Positions 42,408 to 53,615 are shown, counted from the stretch's first letter. The stretch is DNA of 64,000 nucleotides from Undaria pinnatifida (GCA_012845835.1 JABAKD010000024.1:1494362-1558361), one strand, 5' to 3'. Notes: generated by a model from the letters alone, not told the origin. Made by a program: numbers and translations.

Positions 42408-45400
42408 GTGAGGGCAGAGTGCAGGGTTGGATAGGGGGTTGGCGGTGGGGGGATGGGGGGGGGGGGGGGGTTGGAGGGAGGTTGCGGGGGCGTTCTCGGG
42501 GGGGGGGGGTGAGGGAGTGGGGGGGGAAGTGTTACGTTTTTTTTCGGTTGCGTGTTTCAGAAGATACTTTTTTCTTGTGTTGGGGATATTGTCGCATTCC
42601 GAAACTGCAACCGGAAGGCCTTACCCGAGAACCACTTGCTAGACGTGACACCCGGGTGGAGAGTTGACGGAGGGTAAGGGAAGGATCGGGAAGAGGGGGG
42701 GGGGGTGGGCGGGGGGAGGGTTTGGGGGCGGGGCGGTACTCGTTTCGTGCATAGCCGAAGTAGATTGAGCATATGGTATCTACCCTCGCATTCCTGCATT
42801 GCCGGGACAGAGCACGAAGGGGTTTCCACCGATCGGGGTGTTGAGGGATGGAGGGCAATAGCGGATGTCAGCGTCATCCGAAACTGCAACCTCAAGACCT
42901 TGCCGGAGAACTCCTCATCAGGCGTCAGTGCCGGGTGTAGGGGGGAGTGGGGGAAAGGGGGCTGGGGAGGAGCGGGGGGGGGGGGGCGTGGGGGGCGGAA
43001 TGGGGGGAGGTGAGGAAGAAGGAGGGGGAGGGGGGTCTGAATGTGGGGGACGGAGACGGTGGGGGCGTCTACGGGAGGGGCGGTGGAGGGTGCACTCGAT
43101 ATTCATGCATGGCCGTAGTGATATGACCGTATGACCATACCTCGCACCCCCGCAATGTCGGGACGGAGCATGTCGGGTTTTCACCGACCAGGCAGACATT
43201 GCTTGCACCAAGCGTGAAGCGCCGTGAGGTGGTGAGGTGTTCGGCGAGTCGCATGAAGGGTGAGCGGCTGGGGGGGGTTGCCTACATGGCATGACGTGTT
43301 CAGGAAAATGTGTTTTTTTCTCGCTCTTTTTTTTTCTCTCGCGGGACAGTTTTTTTTTTGGTATTTTTTTTTTGGATTAATCGAATAATGCCGCGCTTTT
43401 ATCCGATAGTACTAAACTTGCCGTATGGGCTTCCGATTGCTCTTGGCGCAGTTCTACGACAAGCACATGAAGGATTGGCCGGAGCTGGCGTTGGTGGCGG
43501 AGCACGTCGACCGCAATAACGTGAGTTGTTTTTGTTCTTGTTCGTGCTCTTAATTCTTGTTCTTGTTCTCGTTCTCGTTCTTGTTATTGCTCTTGTTCTT
43601 GTTCTTGTTCTTGTTTTTGTGACTTTTGCGTAGTGGCGATTTTTTTTTTTTTTTGTGGAACCACGCATGAAACTTTTTAATGCCCTCTCCTTTGTGGGTG
43701 TTCAGGACGCCGAGGAACCGCAGGTGGTAGGCTACGTGCTCGGCCGGATGGACGACCAAGTGGGAGGAACAGCGCCGACGGTTTACAGAGATCCCAGACC
43801 GCCGCCCCCCGCCGCCTCCAGCGTAGGCCCTTTGGCCACCGGGCACGTGACATCGCTCGCGGTGTTGCCGGCATACCGTAGGTGTGGCGTCGCGCGAGAG
43901 CTCATGTCTACACTCCACGACCAGGCAAGTTATTGTGGTGTATTGCAGGCGTTTTTAGCGTTCGATGGGAGTTGCCTAGCAGGAGATATGTTTGTTTTGC
44001 CCTTCCCCCCCCCGTCCAACCCGCCCATCTCCGTGGTGTGTGTGCTGGTGGTGTGTATACCGGTCGCCCCGGTGGCGTATCAGGTTATCCTCGAGCCGGG
44101 TATATGTCAGTTTCGTTAGTTCGAGCCCCGCCGAGTGCCTACTCGTATAAATTCGTTGGGACTTTTTCTTGTGCACAAATTGACTTGCGCAAAGCGCGAG
44201 AGCGTGAGTTAGCAACACTCGATGAAGAATCGACGAGCAGTGGCACTGCTGAACCCTATGCGCGATAAAAATTAAAGGCAAGAACCGGGGGGGAGAAGGG
44301 ACGACACCTGTGACCACGGCTTGTCCAGACGCTGGAAAGTAGTAAGTAATGTGGGGGTTTTGCTGATTTTACGAGATGTATGCAGGCATTTCCGTGCCGC
44401 CAGTTTCTCTCGCACCCCAAGAAGACGGCGTGCCGTAGGTGTGTCGTCGCGCGCGAGCTCATGTCTAGGCTCCACGACCAGGCGACTTTTCGTGGCGTGG
44501 CGTGGGCGTTTTTGGTGTTCGACGTATATGCTTTATGGCCCATATGGAGTTGGTATATATTTCATGAAGCCACGACAGCCGCGCCAAGAAACGGTGTACC
44601 TTCATAACCTACGCACCATACTACGGTTTCACGTGTCATGTACAGCCGTAGGACGGTATTCATATGACGAACGTGCCATAGAAAGGTGTACCTTTCGTGA
44701 AGGAGTCGCCATAAAACGGTACACCTTTCCTGACTCTAGCACCATAAACCGAGGGATACCTTTTCCTTGTCCCCGCGCGGGTGCACGGCTGCTACAAGGC
44801 GGCGTGCAGAAATCCAAACACGGGGCCATCGGACTGCGCGAGGAGTTTCTCGCTAAAACACCTGTCATGGCGGCCTCGCCATGAAAAAATTTACGTGTCA
44901 TGGCATCCGCGCCATGAAACGGTATACCTTTGATAACAAACGCAACGCGCAACGGCATACCTTTTGTGACAAAACGCGCCATAAACCGCCAGTAAATGGT
45001 ATACCTGCCCTCGTCCTCGCGCAGATGCACGGCTGCTACAAGGCAACACGCGTGTCTCTCCACGTCCGCAAGTCGAACCGCGGGGCCATTCGGCTGTACG
45101 AGGAGCTGCTGGGCTACAAGGTGGACGGGGTGGCGCCGTCGTACTACTTAGACGGGGAGGACGCTTTCGTCATGGGAGCTGACTTGCCGGTTAAGGGCAC
45201 CGTCCCGACGCTGCCACAGGTGCTTCTTTTTCCCTGTGTGGTATTTTGATATGTGGCATTTGATGCGCTGGTATGTGGTAACCTTACGTTCACATGTGGT
45301 GTTTTGCAAGGTTGTGTTCTGTAGGGTACGTGCAAACCATACCCGGGTATTTATCCCGGGTACCCGGGGTATTTACCCCGGGTATTGCCCCACAAAGAAC

Positions 45401-48400
45401 TTCTGCAAGTTCTGTAGGACATTCACACCCGTACCCGGAAACCTCTGGAAGTTCTGTGGGGCATTCATACCCGTACCCGGAATTTCTGCAAGTTCTGTAC
45501 GCCCGTGGCCACAATACCCGGGGTACGGGTATAGCACGTTTTGTGCCCGCTCGGTAAAATCTGTGAGTTCTGTACGCCCTGTCACAATACTCGGAGCTTC
45601 TGGAAGTTGTGTAAGACTCACGTACCCGTACCCGGACTTCTGTAAGTTCTGTAAGATCCCCATACCCTTACCCGGAACCTCTGTGACATCTGTGACCTCT
45701 GTAAGATTATGGCGCAATACCCGGGGTACGGGTATGCCGTTGTTACAATACCCGGGGAGCCCTGCATTCGTGGTTCAATCCGAATAGTGTATTATGCACT
45801 ATGATGTCATACGTTTTTCAGTCACACAAACCGAACACCGAGCAGCAGCACATATCGCATAATAGCGCCTGTTCATGTTTCTTTCGTTTCTAAGGGCACG
45901 TGTTAACCGCAAGGACACTTTTTTTAATCGAAAATGTTCTTTTGTTTATGAATCGAATTGAATTCGATTCGATGTGATAGAAACGTACGAATTTGCCTAT
46001 TGGAATTTGTCTCCTCACGGGATCCACGTAATCCAAGGTTATGTTCGGTAGGGTTAGTGGATTTCGGGTAAGGGTATGGGAGTCTCACAGAACTTCCAGA
46101 AGTTTCGGGTACGGGTATGAATGTCCTGCAGAACTTACAGAAGTTCTTTGTAGGGTAATACCGGGGGTAAATACCCCGGGTATGGTTTTTGCGTACCCTA
46201 CAGGACACGACCTTGTAATATTGCCTACTCTTAACGTTTTTTCCGATCGGAACAATGCAGATCTCGCTAGCCTCGAAGTGTTGAACACTCCTCCATGTTT
46301 TCGGTAGCTTCGGTGCTTTGTCATGGCGCTTGAGTGACTTGTCGAGTTGGTGGCAAAATTCAAAATTGAGCTTGCGACCGCCATTTTATTTTTTGAGGCG
46401 CCAAAGCCGGGGTACGCTATGGTATGATATGTTACAGAACCAACAGTAGACGTGAGCGCGGCCGTTGCCCTGGTCGACACTCGTTGACGTTCACGATTTA
46501 ACGCCTCGGTGGTGGTTGTCGATAGCCCTCAAAGCTACGACGGGTTGCCTCGGGGACGTTGGCCCAGTGAGAACAACCCATGCAAGCTCGATGGAATCCT
46601 CCATGACACTTGATACGCTGGTATGTGATACCGGCACGTATGTGATGTGTGATACTTCTTGGGTGATGTTTTCTGTGTGCTATTTTCTGTGTGATATTTT
46701 CTGTGTGATATTTGCTTTGTGATACTTTCTGTGTGATATTTTCTGTGTGATATTTTTTGTGTGATATTTTCTGTGTGATATTTCTGTGTGATATTTGCTG
46801 CGCAATATTTCTGTGTGATATTTTACTTGTGATATTTTATGTGTGATACTTTATTTTGTGATACTTTCTGCGTGATATTTTCTGTGTAATGTTTCCTGTG
46901 TGATATTTTCTGTGTGGTATTTTGTGTGTGATTTTTTTATGTGTGATACTTTATGTGTTATTTTTTATGTGTGATTTTTTACGTGCGTGATGTTTGATGT
47001 TGTGGTCGTACTGTTAGTTGGATGGGGCAGACCCTTTGGTAACAGTTTAGTAAAGGGGGTCGACTCGCCCGTCAAGGGCATCGTCCCGGCGCCGACGCAT
47101 GTAGTGTTTGATATTGCGACATTTTGTCTGGTACCTGGTATGTTACACTCAAACCCACGTACGCCCTACGTTTTAGGGTTTAAGCTACGATGAAAGGTAC
47201 TGTACCTCTTTTTGGCTAAAATAGTTCCTGAACTACGGGGCTTCCTTACCCCGTACACCCTGGTTGGTACTTGTTAGGGTTATAAGCTACGGTAGAGGTA
47301 CTGTACCTCTTTTTGGCTATTTCTTTTTCTGAAAAACGGGGCTTCCTTACCCCGTACACCCTACGTTTTAGGGTTACAAGCTACGATAGAGGTACTGTAC
47401 CTCTTTTTGGCTAAAATAGTTTCTGAACTACGGGGCTTCCTTAACCCGTACGCCCTACGCGTTAGGGTTATCAGCTACGATAGAGATACTGTACCTCTTT
47501 TGGGCTAAAACATTCTCTGAACTACGGGGCTTCCTTACCCCGTACACCCTGGTTGGTACGTTTTAGGGTTATAAGCTACCTTAAGAGGTACTGTACCTCT
47601 TTTTGGCTAAAACATTTTCTGAAAAACGGGGCTTCCTCAACCCGTACGTCCTGCGTTTTAGGGTTTAAGCTACCATAAGAGGTACTGTACCTCTTTTTGG
47701 CTAAAATATTTTCTGAACTACGGGGCTTCCTTAACCCAACATCGTCTGAGTGCCAAAATTTTGTTTTTGCACTTTTTTCAACGTCTATACCTAGCCCATG
47801 GATCTATCTGTTTCGTCGTGTTGCGCTCGCAGTTTATAAAAAAAAAAAAAACTTTTCGGGTTGGAGGTATACCAACCATTTTTATCAACCATTGTTATAT
47901 CAGGCCGAGAACCTTGCAGGGCAAAAATAAACAATGGTTGGTACCACCTGTCTCTACCTTACTAATAGTAGACCGCACTTATTTATAGTATAATGGTATA
48001 GACCGTACTACAAGTAGTAGCAGACCGTACTAATAGTAGACCGTACTAGTGCTAATAGACTGTACTAGTAGCAGACCGTACTAGTAGCAGACCGTACTAT
48101 TAGTAGACCGTACTAATCGTGGACCATACTTATTAGTAGTAGTAGACCGAACTAAAATACCAACACTTACTATTATAGTGGACAAAAAATACGACCCCTC
48201 CCAATAAAAACTCACCCATATAGTATATAACAAGTACCAACAACGCAGCTTGCAAAGATGAATACTGACCTGAAATTCGTCGAACTCACGGCTGACGTCC
48301 TTGAAATATTTTCTGTAAAATATCAATAGTAGACCGCACGAATAGTAGACCGTTCTAATAGTACTAATAGTAGTAAGCGTAGCATGTGTCTATAGAGTAA

Positions 48401-49014
48401 ACGACCCACTTCTAAACGGCTACGTACGTCCTCCGAGTCATCCCTCTACAGTGCGGCAAGGGTTGCGCCTTTCGGGCCGAACGTTTCTGTATAGTGCGGT
48501 TACTCTTGCACCTTTTGGGACGGTTGATCTCCTCTAATGAAGGACAGAGGAACGTTAGTCGGATTAGTCGGATAGTTTGACGAGAAGATTTGTTTAAGGG
48601 CGCATATCATGGAAGTGATGGTCAAATTTCGCGATCGAATGCCTTCAAAGTCATGTTTCCGGTGATGATGATGATGATGGATGATGATATAGAGTTCGCT
48701 TTAGGAGCTCAGAAATTTCTTGGAATCTGATGCACCCGTGCCGTGTAATACTCCTAAATACGTTCCGATGGCAGGTTGCTGATGGTCGGTTGAGCCAGCT
48801 CGTGTCCCCCGGCACGGTCGGAGCGGGGTCGGCACTGCCCGTGCTAGAATCCGACAAGGCTGGCATAGCCACCGCCACCGCTTCTGCCACCGCTACCACC
48901 ACCGCCTCAACCGCTACCCTGCCTACGCCTGTACTTCAAGCTGTTGCGGTACCTGGGATAGCAGGCCGGGGGGGGGGGGGGAGGGGAGGCGGGGGAGGGG
49001 GGGGGGGGAATTGA
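42087..49014 (+). CDS. NAA10: N-alpha-acetyltransferase NAA10 (ARD1), NatA catalytic subunit
   Basis: NAA10 acetylates protein N-termini with acetyl-CoA in the NatA complex with NAA15 at the ribosome. Exons: about 42087-42407, 43452-43520, 43706-43924, 45025-45219 and a likely 48775-49014, all phase 0. Order: AIRNCNLKTLPENY, FYDKHMKDWPELALVAE, VVGYVLGRMDD, HVTSLAVLPAYRRCGVAREL, then VSLHVRKSNRGAIRLYEELL and YYLDGEDAFVMGADL. The acetyl-CoA loop R-x-x-G-x-A is RRCGVA. The match to animal NAA10 is near continuous apart from a roughly 30-residue Pro-rich insert before HVTSLAV. The true start is uncertain: the only upstream Mets (42087-42098) precede an unusual Pro/Arg-rich stretch, so a separate first exon may exist. 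Confidence 0.9.
42584..42930 (+). pseudogene. Two decayed copies of the 3' end of NAA10 exon 1
   Basis: 42584-42660 keeps AFRNCNRKALPENH and 42862-42930 keeps VIRNCNLKTLPEN, against AIRNCNLKTLPENY. Each is followed by a G-rich tract like the one after the real exon, so the duplicated unit was exon end plus intron start. Confidence 0.9.
43452..43520 (+). CDS. NAA10: NAA10 exon 2
   Basis: After acceptor GGCGCAG: FYDKHMKDWPELALVAEHV and DRNN, then GTGAGT. 23 codons, phase 0 both sides. It corresponds to the YYFYHGLSWPQLSYIAED segment of animal NAA10. Confidence 0.88.
43706..43924 (+). CDS. NAA10: NAA10 exon 3 with GC donor
   Basis: After acceptor GTTCAG: DAEEPQVVGYVLGRMDD, a Pro-rich insert, HVTSLAVLPAYRRCGVAREL and MSTLHDQ. 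CAG is followed by GCAAGT, so the intron is GC-AG. Confidence 0.9.
44059..44340 (+). mobile_element. tRNA-derived SINE, copy 2, inside NAA10 intron 3
   Basis: Starts CCGGTCGCCCCGGTGGCG, with B-box-like TAGTTCGAGCCCC, and ends CACGGCTTGTCCAGACGC. It separates true exon 3 from its partial copy at 44427-44525. Confidence 0.88.
44427..44525 (+). pseudogene. Decayed copy of the 3' end of NAA10 exon 3
   Basis: CRRCVVARELMSRLHDQ followed by GCGACT against YRRCGVARELMSTLHDQ and GCAAGT. The similarity runs about 50 bp into the intron, including GGCGTTTTTGGTGTTCGA. Confidence 0.9.
44590..45005. repeat. Degenerate GCCATAAAACGGTATACCTTT units
   Basis: About eight units of 35-60 bp with CCATGAAACGG, TATACCTTT and close variants, interrupted by the decayed exon 4 copy at 44765-44855. 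Confidence 0.8.
44765..44855 (+). pseudogene. Decayed copy of the 5' part of NAA10 exon 4
   Basis: CACGGCTGCTACAAGGC, then CGCAGAAATCCAAACACGGG, against CACGGCTGCTACAAGGC and CGCAAGTCGAACCGCGGG. The acceptor GCGCAG has become GCGCGG, so this copy cannot splice there. Confidence 0.9.
45025..45219 (+). CDS. NAA10: NAA10 exon 4
   Basis: After acceptor GCGCAG: ATRVSLHVRKSNRGAIRLYE, ELLGYKVDGVAPSYYLDGED and AFVMGADLPVKG, then CAG before GTGCTT, phase 0. Reading through instead of splicing would stop at 45249 after ten more residues. Confidence 0.9.
45302..46220. mobile_element. Fold-back element with CCCGGGTAT-rich arms
   Basis: Left arm CAAGGTTGTGTTCTGTAGGG then ACCATACCCGGGTATT. The right arm, reverse-complemented, is CAAGGTCGTGTCCTGTAGGG then ACCATACCCGGGGTATT. 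Inside, 45400-45770 is a tandem array of TTCTGTAAGTTCTGTA and ACCCGTACCCGGA, with an inverted part at 46030-46150. It lies in NAA10 intron 4. No coding capacity is seen. Confidence 0.8.
46660..46990. repeat. TGTGATATTTTCTG minisatellite
   Basis: About twenty 14-16 bp units in NAA10 intron 4. The intron start at 45229-45300 has similar TGTGGTATTTTGATATGTGG. Confidence 0.9.
47050..47125 (+). pseudogene. Decayed copy of the 3' end of NAA10 exon 4
   Basis: GVDSPVKGIVPAPTHVV against GADLPVKGTVPTLPQVL. It lies downstream of exon 4, which suggests that exon 4 is spliced onward and not terminal. Confidence 0.85.
47190..47755 (+). repeat. About 92 bp tandem array from the CTACGATAGAGG element
   Basis: Six units of AAGCTACGATAGAGGTACTG, TACCTCTTTTTGGCTAAAAT and ACGGGGCTTCCTTACCCCG, ending in ATCGTCTGAG. 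It is the terminal part of the MITE family, amplified in tandem. Confidence 0.9.
47955..48150. repeat. AGACCGTACTAATAGT minisatellite
   Basis: About ten 15-20 bp units; a short further block is at 48330-48370. Confidence 0.85.
48240..48310 (+). repeat. Dispersed TTGCAAAGATGARTWTTGA motif block
   Basis: GCAGCTTGCAAAGATGAATA, TGACCTGAAATTCGTCGAAC and TCACGGCTGACGTCC. A reverse copy is at 39895-39960; looser copies are at 19125-19185 and 19845-19905. Confidence 0.75.
48775..49014 (+). CDS. NAA10: Likely last NAA10 exon, Ala/Thr-rich tail
   Basis: Acceptor GATGGCAG and a GC-rich open frame in the right phase: VADGRLSQLVSPGTVGAGSA, then an Ala-Thr-Ser-rich stretch and a poly-Gly end with stop. 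NAA10 tails are disordered and poorly conserved, so there is no family match. Support is phase, acceptor, composition and the exon 4 echo upstream. The final poly-Gly may instead be intron after another donor. Confidence 0.45.
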   Translation, partial: VADGRLSQLVSPGTVGAGSALPVLESDKAGIATATASATATTTASTATLPTPVLQAVAVPGIAGRGGGGRGGGGGGGGN

Positions 49015-49203
49015 TCGGGAAGGGGGGGGGGGGGGTCCCGGCGGGGTACACAGTTTTGCCGATGGGGGAGTGGTTGCCGCGCCGACCGGGCGTGGGCTGC
49101 GGAGCGGCTGGCAGATGCCCAGGGGGGGGGGTGGTAGGGATGATGTCGGAGAGTGCGAGACCGGTGTTTTGATTTATTGTTTTGTTCTGTAGTGTTTCCC
49201 TAG

Positions 49204-49277
49204 GTGTTGGGCTGGATCATAGTGGACACAGAGGTGCTTACGGTGATGCTGCCGCCACATGAACAACTCAAGCGGGT
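49204..49277 (+). pseudogene. Possible retroelement reverse-transcriptase fragment
   Basis: VLGWIIVDTEVLTVMLPP resembles the LG..IDT....V.LP segment common after the catalytic motif in retroelement reverse transcriptases. Only about 25 residues; no YxDD motif nearby. It may be chance. Confidence 0.25.
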
Positions 49278-49304
49278 TTTTGTTTTTTCTAGATTTTTGT
49301 TTTT

Positions 49305-49335
49305 GGGGTGGGGTGGGGTGGGGTGGGGTGGGGTT
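49305..49335. repeat. GGGGT pentanucleotide satellite
   Basis: Six near-perfect GGGGT units. Confidence 0.9.
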
Positions 49336-50259
49336 CGGTTGGGGTTTTTGTTTTGCGACTTGAGTGTGTTTTTATGATGAGATTCCATTCGTTCGTTGGT
49401 TTCATTGCCTCTCTTCAAAGAGCGCTTCGGTTAACTAATCGCGCTTTTTTCGCACGTGCACGCTTCGGGCGTCTGGCGCGAGCTACGTATAAACGCGAAG
49501 GGGGTATGTATGATACGCTTGGACATCATGTTGCATGCAGGGTAGACTTGGCATGGACATAAATCTTCGACAAGCATGATAAAGATTTTGCGCAGTGTCA
49601 ATCTCTTGGGCGTGATTTGCCTTGCTTGTCCACGACCCCACAGATGAGCAGGTTGGAATCTAGAACACAGGTCTGTATCATGCATTTCGTACGGATCATT
49701 AGTGGCAAACGTGTTTCATACAGATGATGCAGGTCCGCGAGAATGACCATTTTGATTTGTGTCATACATGGTGTACAGTTAGTGATGGTGTGTTCTGTCT
49801 GGCCTGTGGGTCATCACACGCGGACCGAAAGGCAGCTAGTCGGGGTTTTGGAGTGTTGCCGCACCGCACCTACCTTGGTTTTGTGCTTGACATTTTTGTT
49901 GTGATGCATACCGCCTCCACCTCGCCGGATTGAGGAATACAACGCTACCATAAAGAACATTAGTTTACGCGATTTTTACGGTTCAGTCGTTTGCTTTTGC
50001 TTCAGGTGCTGACCTGATTGGGTAAGACTCCGTGGCGGCTGTTTGTGTTTGTGTTTTGTGTTTGTTGGCTGCGCGAGAATGGGGGGGGAGGGGCGCTCGA
50101 ATGCACCGGGGGGCTCAAAAGTTGGCCGGGAAGGTATTAATCTGATTGGGCACGAACCGCAGCGGCTGCCTTTCTTTTTCAGAGCTATTACCAATAGGAA
50201 CAGGGGAGAGGAGAGGCGAGGGGGAGGGTGTGTACTATTTTCATGCAAAAGCTGTAGTC

Positions 50260-50625
50260 ATGGGGGGGGAAGGGGGGGGGGGGGGAGGTAAATTTATTCA
50301 TAGCCGTAGTCGTATGACCATAGACCCTGGCACCCGTACGATGTCGGCCCGGAGCACGTTGGGTTTTACCGGCGGCGGAGGCGCGTGAAGGGTGAGCTGC
50401 ATCCTACTCAGAACCCCTTGCGAGGCGGAGTTTGGCACCTTGTGCGTGTTTCTTGCGTATGGATGACAGCTTCGAATGGGTTGGTTTATTTCCTGGTGTA
50501 GCTATTTCCCGAGACAGCATGCGCGCGCGCGGGGGGGATGTACTCATTTCACGCATAGCCGTAGTCGTACATGTATGACCGTAGACCCTCGCATCCGTAC
50601 AAGGTCGGCGTGGCATGGTGAGCGA
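50260..50625 (+). repeat. G-tract-headed repeats, two copies
   Basis: 50260-50520 has the G head, CATAGCCGTAGTCGTATGAC and GTGAAGGGTGAGCTGCATCC. 50535-50625 is a shorter second copy with CATAGCCGTAGTCGTA and GACCCTCGCATCCGTAC. Confidence 0.85.
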
Positions 50626-52075
50626 GCGGGGGGCTAAAAAAGAGGCCGGGAAGGCATTTATTTGATTGGGCAAAAAGCGTGTCGTCTGCATTTTTCTTGT
50701 TCGGCAGCCACCATGGATATAAACGAGGGAGGGAAACGCGGGAGGGGGACGGGGGTCGAAAGGTGGCCGGAAAGGTGTCTGTCTGGTTTTCGTTTCTGGA
50801 GGTACTTTGGAGTCGTGTCTCGGTAGGAGTTTGCACCTTTTGAGCCAAATGTTTCTGACCGGTTGCACTTCTCGAGCTTGGGTTATTGGTTGGTATGATA
50901 ATTTCACGAGTACATTTGTTTGAGGGACTATAGCTCTATTAATAGACATGCGGAGAGGGGAGGCACACGCAGGAGTATATATGGCCCACCCGGATGCATA
51001 ATGAAGCACGTGCCGAGCACTGATATTAATTTGGATTTTGAGCCTTTTTCCGTGGTATAGGACCGGTAGTCTAACGTCAGTCTAACGTCAAGAATCGATC
51101 TCGGTAGCTCTGTTCTCTCTTGTCTCGATTGTCCGCGAAAATGTTTGGGATTTCTTTTTTTTTCGCGAGTGGGTGAGAGAGGTAAGTCACAAGGGAGGCG
51201 TCTCCGGTGGGCACTCTCGAGCTTTCAAATACTTCGAAGTATATGATACCCGGTTTATTTTTGTTTTGTGGCACACCACTGGGCTTGCCCGAGATGAGAT
51301 GCGGTGAGATGTGTATGTATGATAACCCAGTGCACGCGCGTTGAAAACTCTATACAACGCTGGCATTCAGCCCTCGGTACTCGTGCCTGTACTCGTGAGG
51401 GCACGCCTAGTCTTATGTATGTATTTGTGTGTTACTCGCTCTTTTCTCTCTTTCCAATAATATTGTAATGCGGACATGATCAACAGGAAGAGTACCTCCG
51501 CCTTTTTCAGCCAAACGGGGGGGCAGGCGGGGTGGGCAGGGAAACTCGGTCCGGGGGAGATACTCGCTCATGGCCCAACCTGCCTCCAACTCAAACGTTA
51601 CGCGCTGGGAAGACGCCCATAGCCCATGATGCGGCACGCATGCTATCAGGTAGAGGTGCGCCTCCCTCGATAAAAAGGGTAGCTTTTCTTTGTCTTCTAA
51701 ACGCAAGAAAGCAACGCAACAAAGCGATGTTTATTGTGTTTGATAAGAGAGAATTGAAGCATGTGTGGGTCGGGAATCGGGGTCGCAGGGTATTGTAGGA
51801 AAAGATAAACGAGCCCGCCCTAGGACCAGTCTCGGCGCGCAGGCTAGCAAGACACGCCCCGAGCGCAAGCGAGTTGGGGCTCTTGCTGATAACGCGGGCA
51901 GACATGAGGTAGTCCCTGGATTGGCCAGCCAAGCGAGAGGCATTTTAGTATTTTCTTCGCTCTCCCTCACTTGATAAAGTACTCTGTGCCCCACCCAACA
52001 ACCGATTGGCGTTTGTATTGGCGTTTGTATTGACGTTTGTACTGACCTTCGCGTGCTAGGATAAAGGTAGCCTTT

Positions 52076-52158
<83 letters not shown>

Positions 52159-52159
52159 G
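52076..52159. repeat. TTG trinucleotide microsatellite
   Basis: About 28 uninterrupted TTG units; read backwards it gives a meaningless poly-Asn frame. Confidence 0.97.
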
Positions 52160-52169
52160 CTTTTTTTCG

Positions 52170-52830
52170 TTTCTGAATGACGGGTCGAATCCATCTTAAT
52201 TAACCCCACAATCGTCGGAAAAACCGATGTTTTTTTTTGTACCTGGTAATAAATATTACTTCGAAGTATATGTTTTTTTCTTCAAATACCTAGGCCATGA
52301 GTTTCTTACGAGATATTTTCGTTTTTGAATGACGGGGGGATCCATCTTAACCCCAAAATCGTCGGAAAAAACCGTTTTATTTTATTTTATACTCCAGAGT
52401 ATATCATTTTTTTTTCAAATACCTAGGCCATGGGTTTATTACTAGGAGATTTTCGTTTTTGAATGACGGGAGATCCCTCTTAGACCCAAAATCGTCGGAA
52501 AAAACCTTAATTTTTTTTGAATATCTGTTTTTTTCTTCAAATACATAATATATATGCCATGGGTTTCTTACAAGAGATTTTCGTTTCTGAATGACGGGAG
52601 ATCCCTCTTAACCCCAAAATCGTCGGAAAAAACGATTTAGTTTGTTTTATATGTCATTTTTTTTTCAAATACCTAGGCCATAGGTTTCTTACAAGATTCT
52701 TTCATTTCTGAAATGACGGGGAATCCCTCTTAACCCCCACATCGTCGGATTTTTTTTTTTTATATCCTCTGTTTTTTTTCTCAAATACCTAGGCCATGGG
52801 TTTAGAGATCCTCACCCGAGGAAAGAACCA
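52170..52830 (+). repeat. About 130 bp tandem array from the interior of the CTACGATAGAGG element
   Basis: Five units with TTTCGTTTCTGAATGACGGG, ATCGTCGGAAAAAACC and CAAATACCTAGGCCATGGGT. It is a different segment of the same element that forms the array at 47190-47755. Confidence 0.88.
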
Positions 52831-52930
52831 AAACGCGAAAAAAGTGAAGGGCATCCCTATCGGAGCATAGGTCAATTATTACTACAGGGTGAACATCACA
52901 GCGCTGTGTACCGGGGAAGAACAAATGAGT

Positions 52931-53184
52931 CTTCCTACGGTGGCCCCCCCAACACTTCCTTCCTTAACGAAATACCCGGTTTTCGACACCAGCTCGCCCG
53001 GCCGTATCTCCTGAAATACGGTGCCCCTTGCCCCCCCGACGTCATCGTTCGAAAGTCCTTCTTGCAAACAGAAAAATGTATGAAGATTGCATTTTCATAT
53101 CATCCTTCCTCGTGTCGAGCCAGCAGCCATGAACCGTTCGTTAAAGAAAACCGGTGTATTTTGGGGGGGGGGCTATCGTAGAAC
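52931..53184. mobile_element. CTACGGTAGCCCCCCC-ended MITE-like element, copy 1
   Basis: Left end CTACGGTGGCCCCCCC, right end GGGGGGGGCTATCGTAG. The interior has CCGGCCGTATCTCCTGAAAT and GGTGCCCCTTGC. Others: 58330-58580, and an inverted, shorter 54275-54415. Confidence 0.75.
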
Positions 53185-53211
53185 CGGTCTACCACAACAC
53201 ACAAAAAAAAT

Positions 53212-53481
53212 CGTGCCACGATAGAGGTAGCGCTTTGTGGCTTAAAAGTTTTTTTTGAATTGTGGCGGGGGCTCGTTAAAACAAAATCGTCGGAAGTAGG
53301 CCCTTTTTTGCATGATTCTTGTTGCGTACGTACCTAGGCCATCATCATGGGATGTTTTCATCCGGTACAGTGCAGTTTATTTTTCTCCAAAGCAGTTGTC
53401 TGGGAGAGGTCTATTAAGCTCTCAACTTGAAGAACTTTGAGCAGAAACAAAGGTGGTGTACACTTGCTATCGTAGCACGCG
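53212..53481 (+). mobile_element. CTACGATAGAGG-family element
   Basis: GTGCCACGATAGAGGTAG to CTATCGTAGCACGCG, about 270 bp. Confidence 0.8.
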
Positions 53482-53615
53482 TCAAATCCCATTGCCCTGT
53501 ACCGCAGGCATGCACGAAAAACAACAACAACAGTTTTTGCGAAACAAAATACAACAGCAGTAGTAGCCTCTCAGTAAGGCTGTGGGTGTGCCACTCCAGC
53601 ACGTCATCTCTAGCC

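Noticed and set aside
51967-52209. Poly-asparagine protein
   Set aside because: It is the TTG microsatellite read on the minus strand.
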